Source: Paragordius varius
Taxonomy: Eukaryota; Nematomorpha
Length of the DNA: 64,000 nt
Direction: 5' to 3'
NCBI GenBank assembly: GCA_964247055.1
Contig: OZ176055.1
Location: forward strand, 7,130,001 to 7,194,000
The notes under the pieces are model-generated. The model had not been told where the DNA came from. It did not search any database and saw only the letters and a list, made by a program, of their open reading frames with translations. The position numbers and the translations under genes are program-made. Shown one piece after another: positions 11,934 to 25,789 of this stretch. Positions within the stretch are counted from its first letter, which is position 1; each line of letters starts with the position of its first letter.

Positions 11934-14900
11934 TTAAGACTTTTGTAGTCTAACAAGGTCTCGATTTTTTCCAGTCAATCTTTTTTGTTTGGGGTCAAAG
12001 CCTTTTTCAACGGATCCAAAAGTGGCCCAATCAGGAGTCGGAGCCGAGTATCTTATGGAATTTAAATGCTGGTTAATTAATTCTCGATCATGTTGAGATA
12101 TCAGTGTAGGATAATCAGATGATGCAATTTTTCCATTCGATTCTGAGTTTTTAGAGACAGGCTCATTACTTGGGATTGTTTTGTGATGATAAGCATCGTA
12201 ATAAGTTATAGCTTGTTGATTAAAACGACCATAATCTATCCATGTGTGCCAAACACCTTGGATTTTAAACTATAAAATGAAAAAAATATATATAGAGTCA
12301 AACAATTTAGTTATTATTAGCATTTAATCTAAAAGTAATTTTGTAGGCAATTTACTTTGGTATCGGCAATCAAAATGCAATTAGAGTGTTCATGTTCACA
12401 TGCCACTTCATAATTTGGTATTGAACCGTTAGCGGTTACTAAAATTCCACAATATAATAATTGAAATTTGGACATTGCAAAACAATTAAAACATCTTTCC
12501 CTCAAAAAAAGTTAATTAAATAATTTTATTGTTATAGCTACTATAAATTACTTTTATGATAGGGGTGTTTCAAAGCAGATATAAGGGTGAGACCAAATGC
12601 TAAAACATCAGTGTGCCATGGAATATCAGTCATTGTAAGGTGATTTTTCTTTTTTTCGTTACTCTTAGCCGTGTTTTCGGGATCCGTCGAAGCATCCCCA
12701 CAATATGTTACACCCTAAAATTTAATAATAAATAAAAATAATTTTGTAAAAATTACGATAAAAATCCCAAAATCTCTATAATCTTACCTTAATTTCAATG
12801 AAATCGGGTATGCCTAGTTTTATGAGATCAACATAGTTACGGACATCCTCTCCAAATCGATCTAGGTAGTCGCGCTTTAATTCTTCAACCTATACGCATC
12901 AATTAAATTATATTCATATTCTTTGGCAAAATAACTTTAGTGTGTAGATTTAACAAATTATTCAAATAAACTATTTCACAAACATTTTTAATCAAATCCC
13001 CAGGGCATTGTAATGGATCATCAGTAGATAAAGATGAATCTTGAGCGCAAAAATTCCATTTTTTCACGAGCGTTAAACGATAAATGGTTCGCGTGATACC
13101 TTTTTTCTCAGCAATAGCCTCTAACGAGCCAATAAAACGTTCCCAGAAATCCCGATTAAGGGGTCTATCTATAGCCTTAAGGGACATTTTATCATGCGCA
13201 TCTATACTAACGTACAATTGCGTAACTGGTCCTATACTCCTGTCATTGTAAATAGTGGAAAATGAGATTTAACTAAACATAAAACGTTAAAGACTCTTTA
13301 TATAAAAGAAATTTTTTTCTTTTTTGTCCATAACATTCATAATTTAAAACAAAAAATTGAATGTTACCAATTTACTTCTCTATTCTTTGCAATTTTTTTA
13401 GAGATATATAGATAAGCCATTTTCTTTTAATGCTCCTGAATAATTTTAAGTAAATTTTTTCATATGATTACAAAAAAGTGACACGAACCTAGTGAAGTTT
13501 ATTAAAAATATCCATTTTTCATAAATACCTAACATTACTATTTTCTCGCATTGTTAATAATACAAGTTCACTAAAATAAAAATAAAAAATAGGCAACAAT
13601 CCCAAACACTTTCTAAAGATCTGTAGCACGCCTCATTCTAAAACTGAATTCTATTAAAGTTTTTCACCAAAAATGTTTGTAAAAACCTAATTTGTTCGGG
13701 AAACTGGGCGTTTGTAACCAAAAAAGTTGAAACACCGCCCTGGTGCAAGAGTTGAACAAGTTCATTTATTCGGGGGTACATAATGGGTTCTCCCACGAGC
13801 GATAAGGCACAATGTTTAGGTTGCATAGCCGCATCAAAACGGTCTGGCGTTACACCAGGTACACCTTTTAACTGTTTTATCATACCTTTTTGGGTGATTT
13901 AAAATAAAAAATATGGTATATATTTTAAAAAAAACTACCAAATATAAGGAATAACATTTATTAAGCATGATTCGTAAAACTAATTTATTAAGAATATATA
14001 AATATAGATTACGAATTTAAAACTCAATAAAAGCCCATAAGGAAACATAAGGTGTAAAAGGTTTAAAACTTATTGTAAGAAATCACCATTGACACAAATA
14101 TAATCGAATATAATTACAAAATTATTATATTTTAAGGTTATATTTATAAATTATATTTTACAGCGGTTATTACACAATTTAAAACACTATAATGATTTAA
14201 AAAAATATCTAACCTTTATGTTGTGCTATAATCTGTTCATAAATGTATTGTGGTGGATCCATTTTCCAACGCCACTCTGTACCGACTGGATTGGTGTGAT
14301 GCCTGGAAAAAAGTATATATTTTTGTTTGTAACATTTTATTTTTTTTGTATTAGTATCAATCAAATTTCAGTATAATAACTATAGATAATTAAATAATCC
14401 TAACTTCAACCCAAAATACGTAAAATTTTGGTTTAATTAACAGTTTACCATTAAATACAAACGTTTAAATGTTGTAATATCATAAAAATAATATATGTAC
14501 ACATTATACTATAAAGGCTTACAAAACTTGTTATATTTTAAAAATTATGCCATGCATTTAATGCTTCTGCAACTAATATCATCAAAATTAATTTTAATAT
14601 AGGATATATAAAAACAATACTCAATATAAACCTATCTATTTCTTGGGAATATACATTAACCATGTAGAGCTTAAAAACTAGATCATTATTAAGAAATCGG
14701 AAAAAGGTATGATAAGCTAGAGCTAATCAATAAATAAAAAATTATATTGTAATGGTAAATGACGGATTGATTGTGTTTTGTAAAAACAGTTGTTAAATCC
14801 GTAAGATAATAAGCGAAAATTAAATAGAAAATCGATTGAAAGTTATAATTATTAACAGAAATTATAAATGATATGTGAAACCCTTTCGTCAATAGTAATC

Positions 14901-17900
14901 GTAGACTAGTTCGCGCTTGTTAGCACTCATCAGTACGACACAACTATTTGACTTGGGGTTTTTACATATCGATTTCGTATATATATCCAATGTAATTTTG
15001 GCATAAATGAAGTCGGTTATATAAATTAAAATAATCTAAGATTACTATTAACAAACACATATCATTCATAATTTGTGTTAATAAATATAAGTTTTAATTA
15101 ATTTTCGATTTAATTTTCGTTTATCATTATATGACGGATTTAACAACTGTTTTTTTTAAAAAAACTTTCTATTATAAGAGTAATAATTATAAATATATAT
15201 AACCTCCAACAAAAAACGCATTTATTTGCACAGGCCAAGCTTGGGGTAGCTTCGCAGCACAAACTAGAATTTATGCCGTAAAAGGAGAGTTTATAACACC
15301 CCCCTCGACCTCGTAACATAGAACGGGTCCATCGACACAACTTAACACCCGAATGGCCCCCAATAACTTTGTAACCTAAAAACAGATAACGACCGTTTTT
15401 AGATTGTAGCAAAATATATATTATAACATAAAAAATTAAGATTTTATTAAAATCTCATCTCAAATGTTTGTCTTGATGGTGTCATATCAAGAAATTGATT
15501 GAAAATTAAATGAAAAAAGTAATAATTATAAAATAATAATATAAATATGATATAAATAAGGGTTTGATGATCGATTTAATGTCAGTCTATTGAAAACAAA
15601 AGTTTTTAATATGACTTAAATTACTTTAAAGGGGATAAAAATAATACCTCTATATATAAAATTTAAAAAACGTTTTCTTTAAAAAACATAAAATTTTAAT
15701 CGGAATTTCATTAATCATAAACATTAAAAAAATATTTAGCAAAACTCACCCTGTTTAGTTAGATTAGATCTGACTTCCTCACTCAACATTTCCGGTCTAT
15801 TATCCAAAGTATTGTCGGTGTTTTCAAAACTTTTTGCATTTGAAATTAACTTATTTCCTTTTTTAAAGCTCCTCTTATTATTCAACGTTATCTGCGAGCT
15901 TATTGTATGTTGATTCTGTTTGGCGTCTAAAGGTTTTGGTACCTTATAGAAATATAAGCATATTGGGCGGTAAATATATGAAATTTCATCAATATTTAAA
16001 TATGCTAATAATAGGTAAAAATTCCTTATTTTAGATTAATTTATAATTTAGAGTTGATTAACGATTAAAACTTACCTTATTAAAAACGGTGGCCAAATCT
16101 TCAAGATCAGTTACAAGGCTATTATTAGCTTGGAGATTGGGTATCTTTTTTACAGAGATGATCTTTCTCGAATTCTGTTGATCTAAAAATTGGAAAATTT
16201 GATATATTGATTTTTATTTACTATAAAAATTGAATAATAAAATATACTTTTTCATGAAAATAAATAAACTTGGGATTGCGATAAAAAAAAAGATTGATTA
16301 AAAGAATTAAAATAGTATAAAAAGTTAAATTCGAAATAATTTAAGACTAATACAAAGTTAATATAAAATTTTTCGAGTTTAGCACAATTATTTTTAGATT
16401 TGGAATAAAGATTTTAGGTTCAAAAAATGGGCCTACTAGTGCATTTTTATAAAAAATTATTATAATTATTAAAACATCTAAAAATGATAATTTTCAAGCG
16501 TAACTATTTTTATAAAAATATATTTATTTGAATTATACCATTAGTTTCATGAGTTATATCGTCTTCCTTTCGTCGTGTTGAAATAATGTGCCATCTCGAA
16601 TCATCCTTATCATCTGATTCAGCTTGAACCATATCTTCTTTCTGCGCCCTGTCAATATCGTTAGAAAAATGCTTCTGGAATCTATTTAACCATATTCCCC
16701 GTAATTCCTGATTAAATCCTTCATTATATATAAAAAAAATAGCATTAAAATCCAAAATAAAAGATGTTTAATAATATAATATAAATGTAAAAAACCTCTT
16801 TTTTCATCAGCATTAAACATGGGAATAATTGGAGTTCCGCCCATTTTAGCCAAGTTTAAGCCCAATTCTTTGGCAACCTAATATAAACATGATATTTGTG
16901 GCGACAAATATTATTTAAACAGCAGATTATAAACTATATTATAGTTTTGAAATTATATAGGGTTAGGTTCGATCCTATATGAATATATTCATAGGCGTGG
17001 ACCGCATGTTTTAATTACTATTAGTTTTTTCATTATGTTCGTTTTTAATTTTAATTTTTATTATGTTTAAGAAAAAAAAAGATTGAACAAATATTTTGCA
17101 TATAATTTAGTTTAAAAAATATATTATAAATATTCAAATTATTTTTTTGATATATATATATATATATATAATCATATCGATATTTATCACTTGTGACATA
17201 AAAACAAATTTATGATGGAAAATTAAATATAATTTAAATATTTATTTTTTTGATTAATGCAGGGATGTCCAACATGCAGCCCTTATTGGAAATCCATAAT
17301 TTGCAAAAACATGCTAATGAAATCTCATTGAAATTGGTATATTAAACAATTTTTTAGAATAAATCCATCCGGATATACAAATTAAAAAGAAGTTTTTATT
17401 TATTAAGGCCCATGTATATTTTAAATGCAGCCCGTAAAGCCATTTATGTTGCACACCCCTATACTAATTGTCATAATAATGTTATATTGAAAGGTGGTAT
17501 TTTTCTAAAATAAGTTTTTTATCTGTAAATTTTGTAAAGGGGCGATCAAAGTGATTTTGATATTTTGATAAGTCAAATGTATTTTTAAATTATGGATTTT
17601 TTTAAAACAATATGCCAAATTCGATTTATTATATTATTTTATGAAAAATTAAATTTTCCAACCCTAAAATATATAATACTTAGGTTTGTCCATAACAAAA
17701 TATATTAAACAAAAATTAATTGATTAAAATTATAGACACTAGTATTAGAATATAAAAAACTCAATATTTCACATAATTATGTGCCACACTTAAATAAAAT
17801 AAACCAATATGATTATAAATTTAAGTTTATATGGAATGTTAGTTGCATCCAAATATAAGATGTCAAAATATTGCATTCGAAATTATAAAAAAATTCAAAC

Positions 17901-18477
17901 CTTGTTATAATTCAGACCATATGACGTATCGCCTAATCCAATTACACAATATTTGAGATGCTTTAAAGCACCAGAATCTATCCGAAAATCATATGGTGCA
18001 GTTTTAATCCATTCAGAAAACCAATTCAAATTATCTGGAGCTTTCCCTCCATTAATTGTTGGTATCATAAATACACAATAAGCTTTCTAAAATTTTGTTA
18101 ATCCATTTAAATAAAACTTCTTCGAGCAAAAACTCGGGATCATATTCTGTAGCACATGTTACTGTTAGAGAGTCAAAAATAGATAAATACTTAATTTTAT
18201 CAGCCAAAAAATTAGCTAGAGTCTATAATAGAGTGCCTATATTATATTAAAACCTCTGTATTTCCATATTGTGAACCGTATATAATTTTCAACTTATAAA
18301 GCGCTTTTTTGGTATTTTTTGTAAAGTTGAATTTATTCCATATAAAATTTTTGTTTGAAATTAAAATCTATTATATAAATAAGGGTTTTTAACTTTTAGA
18401 ATTATGTAATATATCAAAAAATGGCACAAAAATCGTACAATCGGTATAACCAAAACCAACATGCTTCGCAAGAGCAT
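11934..18477 (-). CDS. TYW1: S-adenosyl-L-methionine-dependent tRNA 4-demethylwyosine synthase TYW1
   Basis: Forms the tricyclic base of wybutosine precursor on tRNA-Phe position 37. Sixteen exons: 18394-18477, 18254-18367, 18118-18222, 17901-18086, 16796-16877, 16539-16718, 16076-16182, 15750-15942, 15204-15375, 14214-14302, 13687-13885, 12936-13239, 12788-12889, 12594-12714, 12356-12438, 11934-12269; all phases agree, 818 residues (human about 732). A hydrophobic N-terminus (about residues 6-27) resembles the membrane-anchor-like start of the human protein. A flavodoxin domain follows (IIYGSQYGNTE, VIGLGDTSYG), then a poorly conserved linker and the radical-SAM core with Cys399, Cys403 and Cys406 in CANKCVFC, SLVGEPIMYP, YVSIDAHDK, EIKGVTYCG and ACEHEHSNC. 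About 40 residues before VEELKRDYLDRF are extra relative to human. The first exon is the least certain. Introns 1-3 are 26, 31 and 31 nt. Confidence 0.94.
17262..17461. mobile_element. hAT-type MITE in TYW1 intron 4
   Basis: Left end CAGGGATGTCCAACATGCAG; reverse complement of the right end TAGGGGTGTGCAACATAAAT. 200 bp, with the internal GCAGCCC motif typical of the other short copies. The flanking octamers GATTAATG and TACTAATT match at 5 of 8 positions, so a target duplication is possible but eroded. The intron is 1023 nt; the rest of it shows a TA microsatellite at about 17150 and nothing else. Confidence 0.75.
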
Positions 18478-20359
18478 TACATATGTTTATGCGGTTGAAC
18501 AAAAAAACTATTATTTTCTAAAAGATAAAAATAATATAATTTTTAACGTGCTGTAGGAAAATTGCTAAATATTAAATGAATATTAATTTTTGCCAATAGA
18601 TATCTAAATATATTTTAAGTTTATTATCAAATAAATTACTTTCTTTTCTTTTAGGATAATTTTCACATTAACTATTTTAACATTTCAATACATTTTAAGC
18701 TTTTTGTCCGGGGTGTCATTCTTGGGTTGTTTTCGACAGGGCTTAAAGTAGCAATACTTTTGAAAGTTTTTTGGTTGAAACATAATTAAACCCTCGAAAC
18801 TGCCAAGGCTAAAACAATGCTTTTCTAGTTCTTGCCAATTTGATAGACTTATTTAGAAAAAAAGGTGAAAATATCAATTTCGCTACGATTTTGTGAGCAT
18901 ATATTTGTAATTTAGGAATTACAAAATTTTTCCCCGCTGAATTTGGACGGCCGCATGTTGAAAACCTTTTTTCTAGAAAAGTTTAGTAGCGCCAACACCG
19001 TTGAAAAAACAGCACATAATATAATCAAATGAGGTTATAATTTAAAAGCTCTTAATTTTTTATTTAATTTTTATAACCAAAATATACATTTGTTGCTTCT
19101 GGTATAATATAAAAATTTAAAGAAAAAATTATTCGGCGTTACAATTTATATATTTTTTTTAAAAAAATTGGATTAGATTAAAGATAGCATATTTATGAAT
19201 GACCAAAGCTTTAACAACACCTTAAAAGGTCTTGAACTGATAATATGCAGAATATCAACCCATGTAAATGCTCTTGAAATCGATCGTTAATCGAATTTAG
19301 ATGCTATAATTAAAGCCTGTAAAGCAGTAATACTCAAAAAAGGCGATGAATAAAATATTTTTTTATGTCTCAAAAACTATACCCCATATATTACCAATAA
19401 ATATCGCATTATTTGATACATAACCAGATATTTATATCCTAAAACACAACATCAAAAGTTAAATAAATATTTCAGTGCACTAATAAGCAACTTTCGAGCC
19501 AACTGCGACCCATGGGCTGTGATTCGAGAACTGCTCTAATAAATCTTAATTTATATCATATGCATAATTTCTGAGAATTACTTGCACAAAAACTTTTATT
19601 TAGTTTTTACGATTTTTAATAACCCTATAATATGTATCAAAATAACCCTATAAATGTATAAGTAAAAGAGCAATCAAATGTCATAGAGCACTATTTCAAC
19701 TAATTGCACATTTTTTAGTTATCCCAACATCCAATAAAATTTACCTTATCGGCTGGCTCCAAATTCAATTTCTATATGGTAAGTCTATAAAATAATTGTA
19801 ATTTTAATAATTTTATATATTTTTGTTTTTTTTTAAATTTTTGAAATATTTTTTTAGCCTCTTTAATCATACAATATTGAGTTTTTAAATTTTTTAATTT
19901 CTACACATAATATTGTAAAAGCAAATACATATTTTTTGATAATGATTTCCCCCTTATTGATATTTTTTGCAGTAATGTACCATATAAAATATATGGTAAA
20001 TAGATAACAAATACTATGCTATATATACAAATAATAGTAAAGAGTATTGTTTATAACGGTAATGATTTATGTATACATATCCCTTTATCCACTTCATTTT
20101 GTGATAAAATATTAACATACATTTTATTAATTAATTTTTTTTTTCATATTCGTTTTTAACTTATATTTATATATACGTTATTCAATAAAAAATTTTGATA
20201 CCTACGAAATTTCCAATAGTTTTTAATGGAAGATTTTTTGATTTTCACCTAGGATTTATATTCCCATTCACAATATATATTGCAAACACAAAATTGAATA
20301 ACCACATATAAAATTTCTAAATTTTGCGCTCATCTCCTGAACATACATCAAAGGAAAAT
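18478..20359. other. Divergent spacer between TYW1 and LBR
   Basis: The two genes are transcribed away from each other, so both promoters should lie here, but I could not pick out core elements from the AT-rich background. Two stretches look like pieces of hAT-type elements: 18709-18990 (starts CCGGGGTGTCATTC, contains GGCCGCATGTTGAAAA) and about 19490-19537, where the minus strand reads CAGTTCTCGAATCACAGCCC followed by GGGTCGC, a typical hAT end. Confidence 0.5.
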
Positions 20360-23300
20360 ATGCCGACAACAAAACCTGTTTCAAGAAGCGCTTCTCAGTC
20401 ACGGACCGGAAAACGAAGTAAAAGTCCTGGCCGAACACCTGTTGGAGCACGAGTTGCCCGAACTACTTCGCGGAGTCGAAGTCGCAGTCGAGGCAGACAA
20501 GAACCAAAATCGTCTGCTGCTAAAGGTTTTCAAAATGGCGACGCCCCTAAAAGTAAATCACGATCTACCTCAAGAGGTCGTCCTAAATCACCAGGTTAGC
20601 TCATTTTTTATCTATTATGTTATTAAAAGTCAATTTGCTTGTTGCTTATACGGAATTAATTTGTATTAGAAAAATTATTTGTTTTTTCTAAATCTAATGC
20701 TTTTATAAAATATCAACATAATTTTGTAGCGTTTATATTCATTTTGCTTTAACTCCAGCTTTTTGCAGATATATTAAAAGGCTTTAAATTATGAATTTGA
20801 TGATAGCTTTGAATTAGAGGTTTTCATCGTACATTTAAATATGTAAACTTTTATATAGGACGAACAGCTAAGCAAGTTTACAAACCAGGAAATAAGGGGG
20901 GCCCTCTTTCCTCCCCTAAAAAATCTACACTTGATTTAATGACATCAATGGCTGAAAAATATTATACACCAAAAAAGTTTGTTTTTTTACGCAAAATACT
21001 TTTATAACTTTATTTTAAGTGGTGTTTTATTTATATAGTGCTTCTAGACTTTTAAATGCTTTGCAATTTATTTAACTTTTTTAAATAAAGTATATTTTGA
21101 GATATTTTTTGTTTCAGGTGTTTTTTATGATTTAAAGGTAAAACACAATTAAAGTCGATTACTACTGTTTTTTGTGCCAGTTATCGATTCAATGAAACAA
21201 AAATATTGGGCGGCAAAATATTTTTTTTTCTGAATAAAACGCCTAAAATCATAAAATGCCTTAATTTCCTCAATGTTATTTTTTAGGTAAAGACTATCCC
21301 AAAGTATAACAAAGTATTATCACAAAGCTACCACGCCCCTTTTATTTAAGATAAATATTTTTTTCTATATGTGTTTTTTGGAAAATATTTGCATAAAAAC
21401 AGACGTTTTTAAACACATTTTTAAGTTTTTTATATATATAATTGCTGTGTGTTCGCTTGAGCTTATAATAAATAGGAATTTTTCCATTATAATCCTTGTA
21501 TTCTCTGGATTTACAAGTATATGTGAATTTCTTTTTTAGTATTCTACATAAATATGTGTTCAATATTGTAAAAGCTTGACCTTTTCTCAGAACATTAATA
21601 AATAATAAAACATTTTAAGTCTAAAAGTAAACACAAAATATATAATATGCTTTTGAGATTTCCATTAATCATGCAAAATCTTAATAACAATTAGACTTAA
21701 ATCAACCCTAACGCCACTCATTAAACAAGGGGCTAGTTCCGCTATGAAAACGGCTACCTCTGTCGGAAAACAGGCTTCAAAAGAAATGTATAATTATTTT
21801 ATTAAATTAACATTTGGGATTAAAAAAGTAACTTTATTTTTTTGTTTTTGGCTTATAGAAACAAAATTGGAAAAACTATACACCATGCTTTAGAATCTGA
21901 ATCGCCGGACGGTCTTATCCCAATCCATTTACGCAAAAACATAAACGTAACTATTGTTCATTTTTCTATAAATTCAAGCTTAAATAAAAAAAATTATAAA
22001 TTGTTTGTTTTTTCTCCTATCTTTTGGATTAAAATGCCTGAATACATTGCTAGTTTTTCATTAATTTTAGACAGTTACCATATCTAGCAAAGCGCGAATT
22101 GGCTTTAACTATTATTTTTCGCTATTAGCCAATAATGCTCTATGTTGATCTGGCTATAATTAATGAAAAACAACCATTATATTTTCATAACTTTCACTCA
22201 AAAATTAAAAATACTGTAATTATCAATTTATAAATATATATGTATGTGTTAATATCTATTTTACAAATATATCCGCGCAGCATGAATTACATGAATTGAG
22301 TCATATGGGGAAACAGGCATTAAGTCAAGCTCGACTGTACGCTTCACCCAAATTGGAGTTTGGGGGCCCGTTGGGTACAATGTTTCTCATGGGATTCCTG
22401 CCAGCATTTGTGCTTTACACCCTGCATTTGTGTGATAAGGTGGCGCATATTTCATTGTTTTGTTAACTAAACTGAAAATTGGGGTTTTCATTTTAGCCCG
22501 AAAACAGATTTGGATGTTTTGTTTAGATTTTTATATTTAAGTTGTCTTATCTGTAATAATACCAGAATAATTTTAAAAATAAATAAAGTTGATGCAAAAG
22601 CTACCTAGTATATTTTCATACTACACTTCAATGAAGAATTATTCTTCAATTTATCTTTTAGAGTTGAAAAAAAAAGTTTTAAATAAATTATCTATTCATG
22701 CAAATTACAGAAACTATTTTCACTGTGGAAAATTCCGCATTTCAGACGCGAACCCATGCATTATTTTGACACCTGGTCTCTGGTAGCTTTTACAGGCTGG
22801 ATGTTGTTTCAAGCCATACTTTACGTGTTACCGATTGGACCAAAAGCTAAGGGGGTACCCTTGGCCCCTGGTCAACCTCCTCTCATTTATAGATGCAATG
22901 GTATGCTAGTTAGTATAAAAGTTGGGATCGACCCCGAAATCCTTTCTAAGCTTTTTTTAATCAAAAACGTTTTAAACTGTTTGCCAGATCTGTGGTTTCA
23001 AAAATATTTTTAAATAAATTGTTATTATAACGGTAATGCTATTTTGGTTAATTTTGTATGTTTTCATTAGTTGTATATATATCAACGGAAAAATCTAGTG
23101 TATGTTAATTGTAATGGCCTGAATGTTACTATTTCATGGCAACTTACTCACATTGTACCAAAATAATTGGGTTTATGTTTAAAAGTCGAAATCCTAACCA
23201 TTTAACCAAAAAAACATTTAATCTAAAAAAGTAATCTTTGGAACCGGCAACTTTTTTCAGAACCATTTTTTAAAAACCGTAACCATAAAAAAAGAGTTTT

Positions 23301-25297
23301 ATAAAATGTGATATAAGACATCAATCTTTTTCTAATTAAGACTTTATAATAGTAGGGACTGTTTTTAAATTCATTTAACTTTATTATCATAATGTTTTTT
23401 ACACAGGATTGTATGCCTACATTCTGACTCTTGTATTGTTTGGAGCAGCTCTTTACTTTGGTTTACCCGTTTGGAGAGTTTGTAATCATGTCATCCCTTT
23501 GGCTTGTATTTCAACGCTATTTAGTTTTTTGTTTGCGGGCTATTTGCATTTCATGCACCCAAAAAGTCAAAATGATATGATGGACCCTTCTGGTTTAGAT
23601 CGACAACTTGACAACGCTAATGTTAAAGGTTATTAACCTTTTTAAGGCAAACTAATCTTTTTTAAAATAATTTTTATGTATTATATCATTCCTACCCTTA
23701 GGCAAAGGAATCTACTGTTATTTCATGGGAAGACACAAAAACCCAAGGTTTGGTCGCGATTTTGATCTCAAAATGTTTTTTGAAATGCGGCCTGGTCTTA
23801 TTGCATGGGTACATATACATATATAATTATAATTTTGATACATTTATTTATTGTACACCCTGTTATATATTATAACTTTTTATAAAACTATATACACACA
23901 CGAACGACTATAGATATTGTTGGATTTGTGTTATTTGGCTCAAAAAACGGTTGAACATCGTTTCTTATCGCTGCCTTTACTGTGTTTAACATTGTTGCAA
24001 GCATGGTACGTTTTAGATGCACAATGGAATGAAGTAACAATTTAAATTCAAGGACAAACATATATATATTTTAATTATCAAAATGATATACGCACTTAAA
24101 ATATAAATTTATAATAAAATTAAGCTTGAATTCTTATAAAAAATCCAATTTTGTTCAATACGCATTCATGCATAATTTTATAATAAATTATATATTTAAA
24201 TTATTCATTAATAAAGTTTATTTTTTGATTAGAAAAAATATTTTTCTCTTTCAGGAAAGAGTTTTATCCACATGGGATATTAGACATGAGGGCTTGGGTT
24301 GGATGCTTCTCTTTGGTGATATTGTGTGGGTCCCTTTCCTTTACAGTTTACAGGCCAGATATTTGGCTTATCACACAGTCGTAGTTCCCAAATGGCATTT
24401 AGCAGCTTGTATTGCTTTATACTGTAAGAATATAAATATTTGTTCAACTTTTATACATAGTTACATATATTGAATTTAAACAATTTTATATTATTACGTA
24501 TATAGTTGTGGGTTATGCCATATTTCGAATGTCAAATACGGAGAAAGCTTTTTACACGAGATCACCCAATCACCCCAAATTTTCAAGTTTTTTTTCATAT
24601 TTTCGTTTTTTTTTTTCAAATTATAATTATGTTGAGATTAAATGTTAATTAAACGAAACTTTGTTTTTCTCATAATAGATTACAGAACGATACCCACGAA
24701 TCAAGGAAAAAAACTTTTAGCAGGAGGTTGGTGGTCCCTGGTTCGACATCCAAATTATCTTGGCGATATTATCATAGCGCTTTCAATGTGCCTACTCTCA
24801 GGTGCATTTGTTCGTTTTTTCTATACAATTTGTAGATTTTGTGAACTTATGATATAAACGAAAGAAAAATTGAAAATTTTACTAAAAATTGATTTTAATA
24901 TGATGAAATGCTAAGTATAATAGTAATTGGAGACTACTCTGTAATATATTATATTCCAATATCAACCTTGTTTAGTAAAAAAAATGCTGCTTAGTTTTTA
25001 AATTGATTCCTATAAACTTTTAAGTAGGGTTAAACCTATTGTTAAATTTTCAGTTTATCTTAAATACACTACTTTAGTCAATAGCAGAATACCATATTGT
25101 AAGATTATATTAAACTTATATTTTTTATATTCCTAGGCTATGATCATGTTTTGCCATACTTTTATTTCTTTTTCCTGACTGGTCTTCTAATCCATCGACA
25201 AATCCGAGATGAAGCCTGGTGCCAGGCCAAGTATGGCAGAGCTTGGGATGAATACAAAAGCATTGTTAGGAACCGAATAATTCCATACATTTATTAA
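20360..25297 (+). CDS. LBR: Lamin B receptor (RS domain plus sterol-reductase-like membrane domain)
   Basis: Inner nuclear membrane protein that ties lamina and chromatin. Thirteen exons: 20360-20594, 20859-20976, 21695-21787, 21859-21946, 22281-22439, 22711-22900, 23407-23628, 23702-23808, 23914-24033, 24255-24423, 24506-24586, 24679-24801, 25137-25297; phases agree, 621 residues. An in-frame stop lies just upstream of the ATG. Residues 1-115 are basic and rich in SR/RS ([12 protein letters not shown]), the chromatin-binding arm; there is no Tudor domain, as in insect LBR. The membrane domain follows the C14-sterol-reductase fold: [36 protein letters not shown] and the C-terminal RNRIIPYIY. 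The family motif GRELNPR is here GRHKNPR, so catalysis is doubtful. A poly(A) signal is at 25715-25720. Strong match. Confidence 0.95.
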
Positions 25298-25714
25298 TTT
25301 TTTTTGTAGGAAAACTTATTTAAAACAATTTTTTATTTAGCCTTTTATATTTTAAATATTACACCTAAAAATGCATTCAATTAATTTTTGTCATGTCGAC
25401 TTTCTATATATCTTTCTAAAATTATTTTATCTTTATTTAGTTATTATTTTAATTTTTATAATTAAAATTGTCTAATCTTGCTGATATTTCACCAATATGC
25501 CATTTATATACAAATTTTATGCACCATTTATAATTTGTAATCTAGAGACAATGCGACACACAAGGATTTTTACGATAGCTTTACTTTTAATTATACTATA
25601 ATATAATTATTTTTTTTATTATTGTGATAGTTAGTTATTTTTTATGTATATAGATATTATATGTATATAATTGATGTGTATATAAATGATATTTTTTGTA
25701 CATACTAAAAGCAA

Positions 25715-25720
25715 AATAAA
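25715..25720 (+). terminator. Candidate LBR poly(A) signal
   Basis: AATAAA 418 bp past the LBR stop, the clearest signal before the next element (a mariner from about 25790). Distance and base composition make it tentative. Confidence 0.35.
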
Positions 25721-25789
25721 TATATTTATAGGCTATTTATAACTTTTTTTACGGTTCGGCAGATCAAACCTCTATTGCACGATTTTTAT

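Noticed and set aside
16961-16985. tRNA T-arm-like GGTTCGATCC
   Set aside because: No A box, acceptor stem or anticodon arm could be found upstream at the right distance; it lies in a TYW1 intron.
21342-21563. 73-codon frame on the minus strand opposite LBR intron 2
   Set aside because: Lys/Asn/Tyr-rich low-complexity translation in an intron; no support.
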